From positions 62,001-126,000 of the forward strand of contig UEIF01000041.1 of assembly GCA_900468805.1 (NCBI GenBank): a stretch of DNA of 64,000 nucleotides, in the 5' to 3' direction. The notes under the pieces were generated by a model that made no database searches, was not told the DNA's origin, and was given only the letters and a program-made list of their open reading frames with translations. Shown one piece after another: positions 19,292-28,695 of this stretch (position 1 is its first letter; each line of letters starts with the position of its first letter). This DNA is from Hyphomicrobiales bacterium. Lineage in GTDB: Bacteria; Pseudomonadota; Alphaproteobacteria; Rhizobiales; Rhizobiaceae. Both the position numbers and the translations under genes were made by a program.

Positions 19292-21108
19292 CCTGCTGCG
19301 CTTTCGGCAAGGCGGAACTGCTCGATGAGCGCCATCAGCATATCAGCCTCTTCGGCTAGCATACGGCTTGCCTGGGTGGCTTCCGCGACCATGGACGCAT
19401 TCTTCTGGGTCATCTGGTCCATGGCGTTGACAGAGCTGTTGACGTCCTGGAGGGCGGCCGACTGGTCGCGGCTCGCGGTAGCGATGGTCTCGACGTGACC
19501 GCTGATCGCGATGATCTCATGGCTGATCGAAGCGAGCACGCTGCCGGTCTTCTGCACGAGCTCGGAACCGGCATTGACCTCGCGCGTCGACTGGTCGATC
19601 AGCGTCTTGATCTCCTTGGCGGCAGTTGCGGAGCGCTGGGCAAGTTCACGTACTTCCTGGGCAACGACGGCAAAGCCCTTTCCGGCCTCACCGGCGCGCG
19701 CCGCTTCGACGCCGGCGTTCAATGCGAGCAGGTTTGTCTGGAAGGCGATATCGTCGATGACGACGATGATCTGCTCGATACGCTGCGAGGCGTTCTCGAT
19801 GCGGCCCATGGCAGCGACCGCGTCACTGACGACGGCTCCGGAACTGTCTGCCGTCCGTTTGGTCGCTGCAACAACGTTGTTTGCCTCATGCGCGCGCTCG
19901 GCGGAAGAGCGAACCGTGACGGTGATCTCCTCGACGGCGGCGGCCGTTTCCTCCAGGCTTGCGGCCTGGGATTCCGTGCGCCTGGAGAGTTCGTCAGCCG
20001 AAGCCGAAACCGAGCCACTGTTGCGCTGGATGGAAGCGGCGCTCGCTCGAATGCGCGTGAGCGTATCCTGAAGGCGCAAAAGCGAGCTGTTGAAGTCCAT
20101 GCGGAGCTGTTCGAGCCGGCCGACAAAGGGCGTTTCGATGGTCTGTGAGACGTCGCCCTGTGACAGGCGGCCGAGACCGGCGGCAAGCTGATCGACGGCA
20201 AAATCGATCTGGCCGTCGAGCGTGCGCTTCTCCGCGTCGTTGCGGCTGCGCTCGGAATCGTTCAGGGCGCGCTGTTCGGCGGCCTGCGTTTCCAGTTCCT
20301 GGCGCGCCATCGCGCTGTCGCGGAAGAGAGCAAGCGCACGGCCGATCTCACCGAATTCGTTCCTCTTTTCGACGCAGGGGATGGCACTGACGAGATCGCC
20401 CGACGAAATGGCGTGGACGCTCGATGTCAGTGCCAGCATCGGCTTTATGGAGCGGCGGATTGCATAGGATGCGAACACGCCGACGAGCAGCATCACCACA
20501 AGGCCGACGCTGAGAACCAGCATCTGCAGATGGTTCATCCGCTCGTAGTAGACTTCCATGGGTATGCCGATGAAGAGGATTCCGATCGTCGCACCGGACG
20601 GATTCTTGATCGGGAAGTACCCCGTCATGAACTTGCGGCCGAAGAGGTCCGCCGGACCATAATAGGCGTTACCGTGTGCGAGCACAGGCTGGGCGGGGTG
20701 ATCCGCGGCGAGCTTGGTGCCGACGGCACGGTCGCCGTTTTCCTTCTTTACGTTGGTGGAGACGCGGACGTAATCGTTTTCCTGCTTTTCGAAGATGGTG
20801 GCGACGCCGGCAATCGACTGCGCCGTACGGTCGACGAGTGAGTAATCCGCAAAGGCCGGGATCTTGTCTTCGGCGACGCCGGAAAGCATATTATCCTTCA
20901 CGTCGATGCGGACATTGCTATCGCTTGCTCCGTAGAGGACCGCCATCGAGCGGCTTGCATCCTTTGCGTCGGATACCGCACTCTCCATGACATAGCTGCC
21001 GAGATTGTAATAGGTCACGCCGACAATCGCCGCGGTGCTCACCGCGAGCAGAAGCAGCGTGATCGCAACGATCTGGCGCACAATGGACGTGGAAAAGAAA
21101 CGCGGCAT
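19264..21108 (-). CDS. methyl-accepting chemotaxis protein with periplasmic Cache-type sensor
   Basis: The product is 614 residues from the ATG at 21108 (AGGAG 6 bases upstream). A first membrane helix at about 10-32 and a second at about 195-215 enclose a periplasmic Cache_3/Cache_2-like sensor (YGPADLFGRKFMTGYFPI). A HAMP domain follows at about 215-270, a second HAMP-like linker at about 300-350, and the signalling domain with the hairpin tip EIAFQTNLLALNAGVEAARAG-type motif near residue 470. There is no C-terminal CheR-binding pentapeptide. The ligand is unknown. Confidence 0.9.
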   Translation of the reverse strand: MPRFFSTSIVRQIVAITLLLLAVSTAAIVGVTYYNLGSYVMESAVSDAKDASRSMAVLYGASDSNVRIDVKDNMLSGVAEDKIPAFADYSLVDRTAQSIAGVATIFEKQENDYVRVSTNVKKENGDRAVGTKLAADHPAQPVLAHGNAYYGPADLFGRKFMTGYFPIKNPSGATIGILFIGIPMEVYYERMNHLQMLVLSVGLVVMLLVGVFASYAIRRSIKPMLALTSSVHAISSGDLVSAIPCVEKRNEFGEIGRALALFRDSAMARQELETQAAEQRALNDSERSRNDAEKRTLDGQIDFAVDQLAAGLGRLSQGDVSQTIETPFVGRLEQLRMDFNSSLLRLQDTLTRIRASAASIQRNSGSVSASADELSRRTESQAASLEETAAAVEEITVTVRSSAERAHEANNVVAATKRTADSSGAVVSDAVAAMGRIENASQRIEQIIVVIDDIAFQTNLLALNAGVEAARAGEAGKGFAVVAQEVRELAQRSATAAKEIKTLIDQSTREVNAGSELVQKTGSVLASISHEIIAISGHVETIATASRDQSAALQDVNSSVNAMDQMTQKNASMVAEATQASRMLAEEADMLMALIEQFRLAESAAGHGRARQAA

Positions 21109-21315
21109 CAACAACTCCTGGCGGGTACAACCAACGCCAAGTTAATTGATAAACGTTAAGGAAAATTTTCTCTTAACCTTCTTCGGCCGTAGCATTCCAT
21201 TTCTTCTGCTGCTGTTAACGCGCCGCCATTGGAAGACGGTTTTCTGGTATCGACGCGAAGAACTTTCAATCTGCCGAATTCTTACAAAATCATCGCGTGA
21301 TTTTCTCGGAAAGAC

Positions 21316-21340
21316 AAATGGCCCCGAAACGGGGCCATTT
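21316..21340 (-). terminator. terminator of the second chemoreceptor gene
   Basis: A perfect 11-bp stem AAATGGCCCCG/CGGGGCCATTT with a 3-base loop lies 21 bases past the stop of the 842-residue receptor gene. The A and T ends of the stem supply the U tract on either strand. Confidence 0.75.
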
Positions 21341-21360
21341 AAGATCCGCGAAAATCCTGC

Positions 21361-23889
21361 TCAAGCGGCGCGGTAGACTTGCATGTCGCTGTCGCCGTCG
21401 ATCTTGAACTGCTGCACAAGATGCAACAGCGCGTCCGCCTCGTTTGCCAGTTCGCGGCTTGCGGCGGTGGTCTCTTCCACCATCGCGGCGTTCTGCTGGG
21501 TCATCTGGTCCATCTGGTTGACGGTGGAATTGACTCCCTGCAGCGCACTCGACTGGTCGTGGCTGGCGCGGGCGATCATTTCGACATGCTGGCTGATCGT
21601 GACGATCTGGGCGCTGATCTTGGCGAGAACCGTGCCGGTTTCCTGTACGAACTGCGAACCGGAATTCACCTCGTTCGTCGACTTGTTGATGAGGCCCTTG
21701 ATTTCCTGCGCGGCAGCGGCAGAGCGCTGGGCAAGCTCGCGGACTTCCATGGCAACGACGGCAAAACCCTTGCCGGCTTCACCAGCGCGGGCGGCTTCGA
21801 TGCCGGCGTTGAGCGCCAGGAGGTTGGTCTGGAAAGCGATCTCGTCGATGACGCCGATGATCTGCTCGATCTGGCGCGACGCATCCTCGATGCGGCCCAT
21901 GGCGTCGATCGCATTGTTGACGACGACGGCGGAGTCATCGGCGCTGCGCTTGGCCTGGCGAACGATCTGGTCGGCATCCTTGGCGCGCTCGGCGGACGAG
22001 CGGACAGTGACGGTGATCTCATCGACGGCGGCGGCAGTTTCTTCCAGCGATGCGGCCTGTTGTTCGGTGCGTTTGGCAAGATCCTCGGCGGACTGAGCCA
22101 TCTGATTGCCGTTGCCCTGGATCATCTCGACGTTGTCGCGGATCTGGCTCATCGTTGCCTGCAGGCGCATCATCGAGCCGTTGAAATCCTGACGGAGCTG
22201 TTCGAGACGGCCGATGAACGGCGTCTCGATCGTCGTCGAGATATCGCCCTGCGACATGCGCTCGAGACCGGCAGCAAGCTGGTTGACGGCATATTCGATC
22301 TGGCGATCCATCTCCTGCTTTTCGGCATCGTTGCGCTGACGCTCGTGCTCGGCGGCCTGACGCTCTTCGTCGCTCTGCTCCTCGATACGGATCTTGGAGA
22401 TGGCATTTTCCTTGAAGATGCCGAGTGCGCGGGCAATGTCGCCGATTTCATCGGAACGCTTCTCGCCGGAGATGTTTGTGTCGAGCGCACCTTCGGCGAT
22501 GCGGCGCATGGCTGCGGTGATCTGGGCGATCGGCCGCTGCAGCGTCAGCACGAGAGCAATGCCGCCGACGATGGACACCAAGATGCCGAGCGCAGTGGTG
22601 CCGACGGAGATACTGTTGGCCTGGTCCCGCTCGGTGCCGGCAGTCTGCTTCTGCTCTTCCGCGAAGCTGGTCAACTGTCCCCAGACGCCGTCGAGCTGCT
22701 GCCGCGCGGCGACATAATCGGTCGTGCGCTGATTGATCACATCGACGAGGGATTGCGCGCCCTTTTCCATCGAGACGAGAGCAGGCGAAATCGCGTCGAC
22801 AATGTCACCGGCGAAATTCATACCCTTGGCACTTGCCTGGAGGGTGTTCAGCATGGTGTTGAGCGTCGCGATTTCCTGGTTGAGACGGACGCGATTTTCC
22901 TTGCTCGGCTTGGCGTTGAAATCGGCAAGCACGAGCTGCAGCGAATAGATGGAGCTTTCAAGGCGCCGCGTATCTTCCAGCACCGAGTTGGTCTGCGCGA
23001 TGCGGCTGTCGAGCTCCACGAAGGTCGTCGTCGCCTCGCGCATCATCTGCGTGGCGGTGAGCTGGGTGTAAGTCGACATCTGGCGGAAACGGGAAACGAG
23101 ACGGCCGAGATTGGCAACGCCCTCATCCGTGCCCGCTTCCGGCGCTGCAGCCTGAGCCTTCAGATCGCTGACGGTCTGCGCCATCGACTGGGTCATGCTC
23201 TTCTGGTTCTGCGGCACGGAGATTTCGATCATGCGCTGCGCCTTGACGATCGCAGGAAGCGTATCGGTCACGACTTTCAGCTTGTCGGCCGAAGTCTGCG
23301 CCTTACTGAAATCATTCATGGCGGTTGCCAGCGTATCGCCGCCCTTCAGCAGACGGTCGGCTGCGCGCAGCGTCGCGGTCGCATTGCCTTCATCGGTGCG
23401 GACGTTCTCTTCCAACTGCTTGGCGTCGTAGCTGACGTTGAAGCGGTTGGTGATCATCACTTTCTGGGCATCGTCGATCGACTTGCGAACGGCCATTTCC
23501 TGCTCGTGCAGGGTCCAGAGCTTGCCGACGGTATCCGAAATGCCGTTCGTGCCCTCGATGGCGGCCTGCAGGTTGTCATGACCGGAATTGTCGCCGATCT
23601 GCGCCATAGTGGCGTTCAGCGTCTGCCCCTGGGTCTTGATATCAGCATACAGCTTATCGCGCGCCTGCTCGTTGGTTGTCTGCAGGAAGTCGTCCATCGA
23701 GGCGTAGAGATCCTTGAACCCGCTCAGCGACTGGAGAACGCTGTTGGAAATCTCCATGCGGCCTTGCAGCAGCCCGGAGGCATAAAGACCGGTCAGACCG
23801 ACGGCGGAAATGGTGATGACGAATGGCAGAACGAAGATCAGAACCTTGGTCTGAATCTTGAAACGAGAAAGAATCTTATCAATGAACAT
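21361..23889 (-). CDS. methyl-accepting chemotaxis protein with long helical sensor
   Basis: The product is 842 residues. A membrane helix at about 15-38 and a second at about 415-440 enclose an unusually large periplasmic region of about 380 residues that is predicted all-helical, like HBM or NIT-type double four-helix bundles. HAMP follows at about 440-500, a second HAMP-like region at about 530-590, and the signalling domain with FQTNLLALNAGIEAARAG near residue 695. It ends without a pentapeptide. Its signalling half is very similar to that of the neighbouring receptor, so the two probably share a duplication history. Each gene has its own spacer. Confidence 0.9.
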   Translation of the reverse strand: MFIDKILSRFKIQTKVLIFVLPFVITISAVGLTGLYASGLLQGRMEISNSVLQSLSGFKDLYASMDDFLQTTNEQARDKLYADIKTQGQTLNATMAQIGDNSGHDNLQAAIEGTNGISDTVGKLWTLHEQEMAVRKSIDDAQKVMITNRFNVSYDAKQLEENVRTDEGNATATLRAADRLLKGGDTLATAMNDFSKAQTSADKLKVVTDTLPAIVKAQRMIEISVPQNQKSMTQSMAQTVSDLKAQAAAPEAGTDEGVANLGRLVSRFRQMSTYTQLTATQMMREATTTFVELDSRIAQTNSVLEDTRRLESSIYSLQLVLADFNAKPSKENRVRLNQEIATLNTMLNTLQASAKGMNFAGDIVDAISPALVSMEKGAQSLVDVINQRTTDYVAARQQLDGVWGQLTSFAEEQKQTAGTERDQANSISVGTTALGILVSIVGGIALVLTLQRPIAQITAAMRRIAEGALDTNISGEKRSDEIGDIARALGIFKENAISKIRIEEQSDEERQAAEHERQRNDAEKQEMDRQIEYAVNQLAAGLERMSQGDISTTIETPFIGRLEQLRQDFNGSMMRLQATMSQIRDNVEMIQGNGNQMAQSAEDLAKRTEQQAASLEETAAAVDEITVTVRSSAERAKDADQIVRQAKRSADDSAVVVNNAIDAMGRIEDASRQIEQIIGVIDEIAFQTNLLALNAGIEAARAGEAGKGFAVVAMEVRELAQRSAAAAQEIKGLINKSTNEVNSGSQFVQETGTVLAKISAQIVTISQHVEMIARASHDQSSALQGVNSTVNQMDQMTQQNAAMVEETTAASRELANEADALLHLVQQFKIDGDSDMQVYRAA

Positions 23890-24197
23890 GGCGCGTCGTG
23901 CCTTTCATACACCACTCCTCCCGCAGGCAGCCTTCTGGCGCCAGCCGGGTGCATATCGAGCTGATCTACTAAACAACTGGGAGACCCTGATGCGGGCGGC
24001 AATCATTGCCAGTTCATTTCCGGCGAGACCGGAAACACCCAAATATTCGTCTACAATGTGTCAGATTAGATATTAATTTTCGGATAAGCGGTAAGAGCGC
24101 ATTACCGAAGATCGCACAATAGTTGCAAATTGCGCGCCGCAAAACCGCGACATGGCAGTCGCGATATCGGAAACTTCCATTTCAAGCTGCGAAGGGA
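23890..24197. other. 308-bp spacer without a gene
   Basis: This stretch lies between the receptor start and the small membrane peptide gene. It holds a 7-bp hairpin TTTCCGG/CCGGAAA (24017-24035) and an AT-rich block near 24060-24080 that could carry the receptor promoter on the minus strand. I see no ORF with a ribosome site and no repeat shared with the rest of the window. Confidence 0.5.
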
Positions 24198-24341
24198 TCA
24201 GATGAAGTGGGACAGAAGAACCGCAATGCTGGCGGCAGTCGCGCCGGCGGCGAGCATCAGATAGTGCAGGGCAGTGAGCTTTGCATCAGGCTTTGCCTGG
24301 GCAATTGCGATGGCGCGGGCGCGTCGAGTGTTTCTGTTCAT
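24198..24341 (-). CDS. 47-residue single-pass membrane peptide
   Basis: The frame runs from ATG at 24341 to TGA at 24198, with GAGG 8 bases upstream. The product starts MNRNTRRARAIAIAQ, a strongly basic helix, followed by KPDAKLTAL and a 20-residue hydrophobic segment (residues 26-45, HYLMLAAGATAASIAVLLSH) close to the C-terminus. The codons show the usual high GC third-position use. It looks like a tail-anchored or N-in small membrane protein. It is probably missed by length-filtered gene calling. Function unknown; it lies 308 bases upstream of the chemoreceptor on the same strand. Confidence 0.65.
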   Translation of the reverse strand: MNRNTRRARAIAIAQAKPDAKLTALHYLMLAAGATAASIAVLLSHFI

Positions 24342-24507
24342 TGCGAAACCTCACATCTATTCAAAGACAACAATCCAACAAAACAGCTTGCCGGTAAAGC
24401 TTAATTTAGGAACGGCTTTGCCGACTTGCCATTGAGACAGGATGGCGCAGGCAATCTTAAGAAGTCTTGAATCGCCGAAAAGGTTTCACGTCTACAAATA
24501 TTAGCGT

Positions 24508-25689
24508 TTACAATGCCTCACCAGCCGCGAAACCGGAGGCCCACGCCCACTGGAAATTATAGCCGCCGAGCCAGCCAGTGACGTCAACGCATTCGCCAAT
24601 GAAATAGAGGCCGGGAACGGTCTTGGCCCGCATGCTGCGGGAATCGAGCGCTGATGTATCGATGCCGCCGAGCGTGACTTCCGCCGTGCGGTAACCTTCG
24701 GAGCCGGAGGGCCTGACGGACCAGTTCTGCGCGGCGTCGGCAAGTCGGGTCAGCAACTTGTCCGAGAGGTCGGCCATGTTGCCGGCGACCGCCTCGCGTT
24801 CGACGATGTATTGCGCCAGACGCTTCGGCAGGATTTCACCGAGTGCGGTCTGCGCCGACTGGCGCCCGTTCATCTGTTTTGCCTTCTTCAGATGCACGGC
24901 GATATCGACATCCGGTTCGATATCGATGGTGATGGTGTCGCCTTCCCGCCAGCAGGATGAGATCTGCAGGATGGCAGGGCCGCTGAGGCCCCGGTGGGTG
25001 AAGAGCAGCGCTTCGCGAAAGGCGGTCTTGCCGTGGCGGATCTCGGCAGGTGCAGAGATGCCGGACAGCGGCGCGATGCTTTCGAGCAAAACGGGATCGA
25101 GCGTCAGAGGGACAAGACCGGGGCGCGTTTCGGTGACATCAAGTCCGAACTGCTCGGCAACACGATAGGCAAAGCCGGTCGCTCCCATCTTCGGAATGGA
25201 TTTTCCGCCCGTTGCGATAACGAGCGAAGCCGCCTCGAAGAGACCTTCCGATGTCGAGACACGAAAGCCGCTTTCGGTCTTTTCAACGCCTGTTATTTCG
25301 ACACCGAGATGCCATGCGGCACCTGCCGCACGCATCTCGTCGAGCAGCATGAAGATGATGTCCTTGGCGCTGTTGTCGCAGAACAGCTGGCCAAGCGTCT
25401 TTTCATGCCAGGCGATCCCATGACGATCGACCATGGCGATGAAATCCGTCGGAGTGAAACGGGCAAGCGCCGACTTGCAGAAATGCGGATTGGTGGAGAG
25501 AAAATGCTTCGGGCCGGCATTGATATTGGTGAAGTTGCAGCGACCGCCGCCGGAAATGCGGATCTTCTCGCCCGGCGCGCGGGCATGATCAAGTAGCTTC
25601 ACGGTGCGACCGCGCTGTCCGGCGCGAATGGCGCACATCATACCCGCGGCACCGGCACCGATGACGATCACATCGCTCTTGCGCTGCAA
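24508..25689 (-). CDS. HI0933/BaiN-family FAD-dependent oxidoreductase
   Basis: The product is 393 residues. The FAD-binding motif VIVIGAGAAGMMCA lies at about 7-20, followed by the family signature GEKIRISGGGRCNFTN near 40-56. The C-terminal FAD contact YFIGECVDVTGWLGGYNFQW is also typical. The family (YhiN in E. coli, BaiN in clostridia) are flavoproteins of mostly unknown substrate. It appears to be a single gene, divergent from puuA with 129 bases between the starts. Confidence 0.87.
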   Translation of the reverse strand: MQRKSDVIVIGAGAAGMMCAIRAGQRGRTVKLLDHARAPGEKIRISGGGRCNFTNINAGPKHFLSTNPHFCKSALARFTPTDFIAMVDRHGIAWHEKTLGQLFCDNSAKDIIFMLLDEMRAAGAAWHLGVEITGVEKTESGFRVSTSEGLFEAASLVIATGGKSIPKMGATGFAYRVAEQFGLDVTETRPGLVPLTLDPVLLESIAPLSGISAPAEIRHGKTAFREALLFTHRGLSGPAILQISSCWREGDTITIDIEPDVDIAVHLKKAKQMNGRQSAQTALGEILPKRLAQYIVEREAVAGNMADLSDKLLTRLADAAQNWSVRPSGSEGYRTAEVTLGGIDTSALDSRSMRAKTVPGLYFIGECVDVTGWLGGYNFQWAWASGFAAGEAL

Positions 25690-25818
25690 AATCCGTTTTC
25701 CTTATCAAAATCGCGTCTTCTTTTTCCATCAAGGGGCCGATGTCAACGCCTTTGCCCCCCTCGCCAATTGCCAAACTCTGGTTATGATGGCGTCACGATC
25801 AACGCAACCCGGTGTGTC

Positions 25819-27255
25819 ATGTCCCCAAAAAAGACGACGCTGAAGCCTGCCAGAAACGTACCCGCCTCCAAGAAATCCCCCCCTGATCCCGGATCTCTGC
25901 GCGGTGTTGCGAACTGGAAGGAAGCGGCGCGCTGGCTGCGGGACCGCGGGATCGAAGATATCGAATGTATCACCCCTGACCTTGCCGGCGTGCCGCGCGG
26001 CAAGATGATGCCGACGTCGAAGTTCACCTCCAACACATCGCTTGCACTGCCCTCTGCTATTTACCGCCACACGATCTCAGGCGAATATCCGGAGGAAACC
26101 GAGAGCTTCCGCTACGAGCCGCGTGACAGCGACCTGAAGCTGGTGCCGGATCTTTCCACCCTGTCCGTGGTACCCTGGGAAACGGACCCGACTGCGCAGG
26201 TCATCTGCGACATAGTCAATTCTGATGGAGAGGAAGTTCCCTATACGCCTCGCAACGTATTGAAGCGTATTATCGGCCTCTATGCCGAGCGTGGCTGGAA
26301 GCCGATCGTGGCGCCGGAAATCGAATTCTATCTCGTCGCCAAGAATGACGACCCGGACTATCCGCTGCACCCACCCAAGGGACGTTCGGGCCGTTCGATC
26401 CTCGGCGGACAGGGCTATTCGATCGCCGGCATCAACGAGTTCGACGAACTGATCGACGACATCTATCACTTCTCGGAAAAGCAAGGCCTCGAGATTGATA
26501 CGCTGATCCACGAAGAAGGACCTGCGCAGCTCGAAATCAACCTCCGCCACGGCAATCCGATCGAGCTTGCCGACCAGGTTTTCCTGTTCAAGCGCACGAT
26601 CCGCGAGGCGGCGCTAAAGCACAATATTTATGCGACCTTCATGGCCAAGCCGATGCAGGGCCAGGCGGGCTCGGCGATGCATATCCACCAGTCGGTGGTG
26701 AATATCGAGACGGGCAAGAACGTCTTCTCGAATGCCGACGGTTCGGCCTCGAAGGAGTTCTTCCACTTCATCGGCGGCATGCAGAAATACGTCCCGAGCG
26801 CGCTCGCCATGCTGGCGCCCTATGTGAATTCCTACCGCCGCCTGCAACCTGACATGTCCTGCCCTGTCAACAATGCCTGGGGCTACGACAACCGCACGAC
26901 GGCCTTCCGCGTGCCGGTTTCCGATCCGCAGGCGCGGCGCGTGGAAAACCGTCTGCCGAGTTCGGATGCCAATCCTTATCTTGCGCTCGCCGCTTCGCTC
27001 GCCTCCGGCCTGCTTGGCATCATGAAGGAAATCGAGCCGACGGCGCCGACCGAGGATGCCGCCAACGAAGGCTCGATCGACCTGCCGCGCGGCCTGCTGG
27101 AAGCCGTTGCTCTGCTTGAAGACGAACCGGCCTTCGAGGAAGTCTTCGGCGCCGAGTTCATCGGGCTTTACGCCGGCGTGAAGCGTGGTGAATTCGAAAC
27201 CTTCATGCAGGTCATCAGCCCCTGGGAGCGGGAATTCCTCCTTCTGAACGTATAA
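25819..27255 (+). CDS. puuA: glutamine synthetase-family enzyme, probable gamma-glutamylputrescine synthetase
   Basis: The product is 478 residues from the ATG at 25819. The glutamine synthetase catalytic domain has the metal and ATP motifs EIEFYLV, EGPAQLEINLRHG, GSAMHIHQS and the C-terminal RVENRLPSSDANPYLA. Residues 1-35 are a lysine and proline-rich extension. The N-terminal region (DIECITPDLAGVPRGKMMP) is that of the PuuA branch and not of GlnA. PuuA joins glutamate to putrescine with ATP. The next gene, 9 bases on, is a PuuB-like oxidase, which supports this substrate. Confidence 0.82.
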   Translation: MSPKKTTLKPARNVPASKKSPPDPGSLRGVANWKEAARWLRDRGIEDIECITPDLAGVPRGKMMPTSKFTSNTSLALPSAIYRHTISGEYPEETESFRYEPRDSDLKLVPDLSTLSVVPWETDPTAQVICDIVNSDGEEVPYTPRNVLKRIIGLYAERGWKPIVAPEIEFYLVAKNDDPDYPLHPPKGRSGRSILGGQGYSIAGINEFDELIDDIYHFSEKQGLEIDTLIHEEGPAQLEINLRHGNPIELADQVFLFKRTIREAALKHNIYATFMAKPMQGQAGSAMHIHQSVVNIETGKNVFSNADGSASKEFFHFIGGMQKYVPSALAMLAPYVNSYRRLQPDMSCPVNNAWGYDNRTTAFRVPVSDPQARRVENRLPSSDANPYLALAASLASGLLGIMKEIEPTAPTEDAANEGSIDLPRGLLEAVALLEDEPAFEEVFGAEFIGLYAGVKRGEFETFMQVISPWEREFLLLNV

Positions 27256-27264
27256 GGGGGCGCG

Positions 27265-28560
27265 ATGACTGAGAAGATATGGCAAAGCCCCATCGCACCC
27301 GGCCTATCCTGGTATCAGGCAACAGCCGGCGAGCGCCCTGATTATCCGGCGCTCGACGGCTCCAGGCAGTGTGATGTCGCCATCATCGGCGGCGGTTATA
27401 CAGGTCTGCAGGCCGCCTATAATCTCGCCAAAGCCGGCGTCTCGGTCACGCTGATCGAGGCCGTGAGGCTCGGCGACGGCGCCTCCGGACGCAATGGCGG
27501 GCAGCTCGGCACCGGCCAGCGCTGGTGGCCGGAGGAGCTCGAAAAGAAGATCGGCTACGAGCGCTCGAAGGCGCTCTTCGATCTTGCCGAGGATGCCAAG
27601 CGGCATCTGATGGATTTTGCGACCGAGCACCAGATCGATATGGAATACGTGCCCGGCCAGCTCAATGTCGCGCATAAGGAAAGCTACAAACGGGAATACT
27701 ACGAGAATGCAGAGATCGCGGCCTTTCGCTACGACTATCCGCATATCCGTTTCATGGACCGCGAGGAGACGCAGGAGCGGCTCGGCTCCAAGCGCTTCTA
27801 TTGCGGCGTCCGCGATATCGGCACCGGCCATATACATCCATTGAAGCTGCTCATAGGCCTCGGCCGGGTAGCGGCCAATGCGGGCGCCGATATTTTCGAA
27901 ATGACCAGGGCGACATCGATCAGCCAGGCCGGCGGCCTGGTCACGATCGAGACCGAACGCGGCACGATTACCGCCAACCGGGTGCTGATTGCCTGCGATG
28001 GGCATATCGGCAATCTGGAGCCGGTGACGGAAAGCCATGTGATGCCGATCCGCTCCTTCATCGGCGCGACCGTTCCGCTCGACCGGTTTCCTGATGTGAT
28101 ACCGGGTGGCGAGGCGGTGGCCGATTCGCGTTTCGTCGTGCGGTATTTCCGAAAATCAAAGGATGGGCGGCTGCTTTTCGGCGGGCGCGAAGCTTATACG
28201 GCGGACAACCCGCGCGATATTTCCGAGCATATCCGCCGGCAGATCGCCGAGATCTATCCGGCGCTGAAGGATATTGAGATCACCCATGCCTGGGGCGGTT
28301 CGGTCGGCATCACCATGCCGCGCGAACCTTTCGTGCGGGAGGTCATGCCGGGCGTTACCTCAATCGGCGGTTATTCCGGCCATGGCGTCATGCTGTCAAA
28401 TTACTGTGGCAAGCTTTACGCAGAAATGGTGTTGGGCAAATCGGCCGATCTCGATCTCTTCAAGGCGCTCGATATTCCCGCATTTCCGGGCGGCGCACGC
28501 ATGCGGACGCCTCTGCTTTTCCTTGCCTTGTCGTGGTTCGCCCTCCGCGACAAGTTTTAG
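27265..28560 (+). CDS. puuB: FAD-dependent oxidase, probable gamma-glutamylputrescine oxidase
   Basis: The product is 431 residues of the DAO family. The dinucleotide-binding motif DVAIIGGGYTGLQAAYNLAK lies near residues 37-56, with the PuuB-like continuation GDGASGRNGGQLGTGQRWWP. The FAD-contact GGYSGHGVMLSNYCGKL is near residue 370. PuuB oxidises gamma-glutamylputrescine to the aldehyde and releases ammonia and peroxide. The start follows AAGGGGGCG and lies 9 bases past puuA, so they form an operon. No puuC, puuD or puuR lies beside them. Confidence 0.84.
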   Translation: MTEKIWQSPIAPGLSWYQATAGERPDYPALDGSRQCDVAIIGGGYTGLQAAYNLAKAGVSVTLIEAVRLGDGASGRNGGQLGTGQRWWPEELEKKIGYERSKALFDLAEDAKRHLMDFATEHQIDMEYVPGQLNVAHKESYKREYYENAEIAAFRYDYPHIRFMDREETQERLGSKRFYCGVRDIGTGHIHPLKLLIGLGRVAANAGADIFEMTRATSISQAGGLVTIETERGTITANRVLIACDGHIGNLEPVTESHVMPIRSFIGATVPLDRFPDVIPGGEAVADSRFVVRYFRKSKDGRLLFGGREAYTADNPRDISEHIRRQIAEIYPALKDIEITHAWGGSVGITMPREPFVREVMPGVTSIGGYSGHGVMLSNYCGKLYAEMVLGKSADLDLFKALDIPAFPGGARMRTPLLFLALSWFALRDKF

Positions 28561-28695
28561 TTCGATTGCGGATTTCCTCTCCGGACGATTCGCTCTAAAA
28601 CCGATGTCCGACAGATTCATTGCACCGCACACTGGCTTTTTTAAATCGATTAGATTAAAACGGCCACCAACCAAGCCTGATTGAGAGACAAGCTC

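Noticed and set aside
21379..23964. 861-codon open frame on the plus strand
   Set aside because: It is exactly antisense to the chemoreceptor gene, whose family motifs are clear. Long antisense frames are a GC-rich codon-bias artefact.
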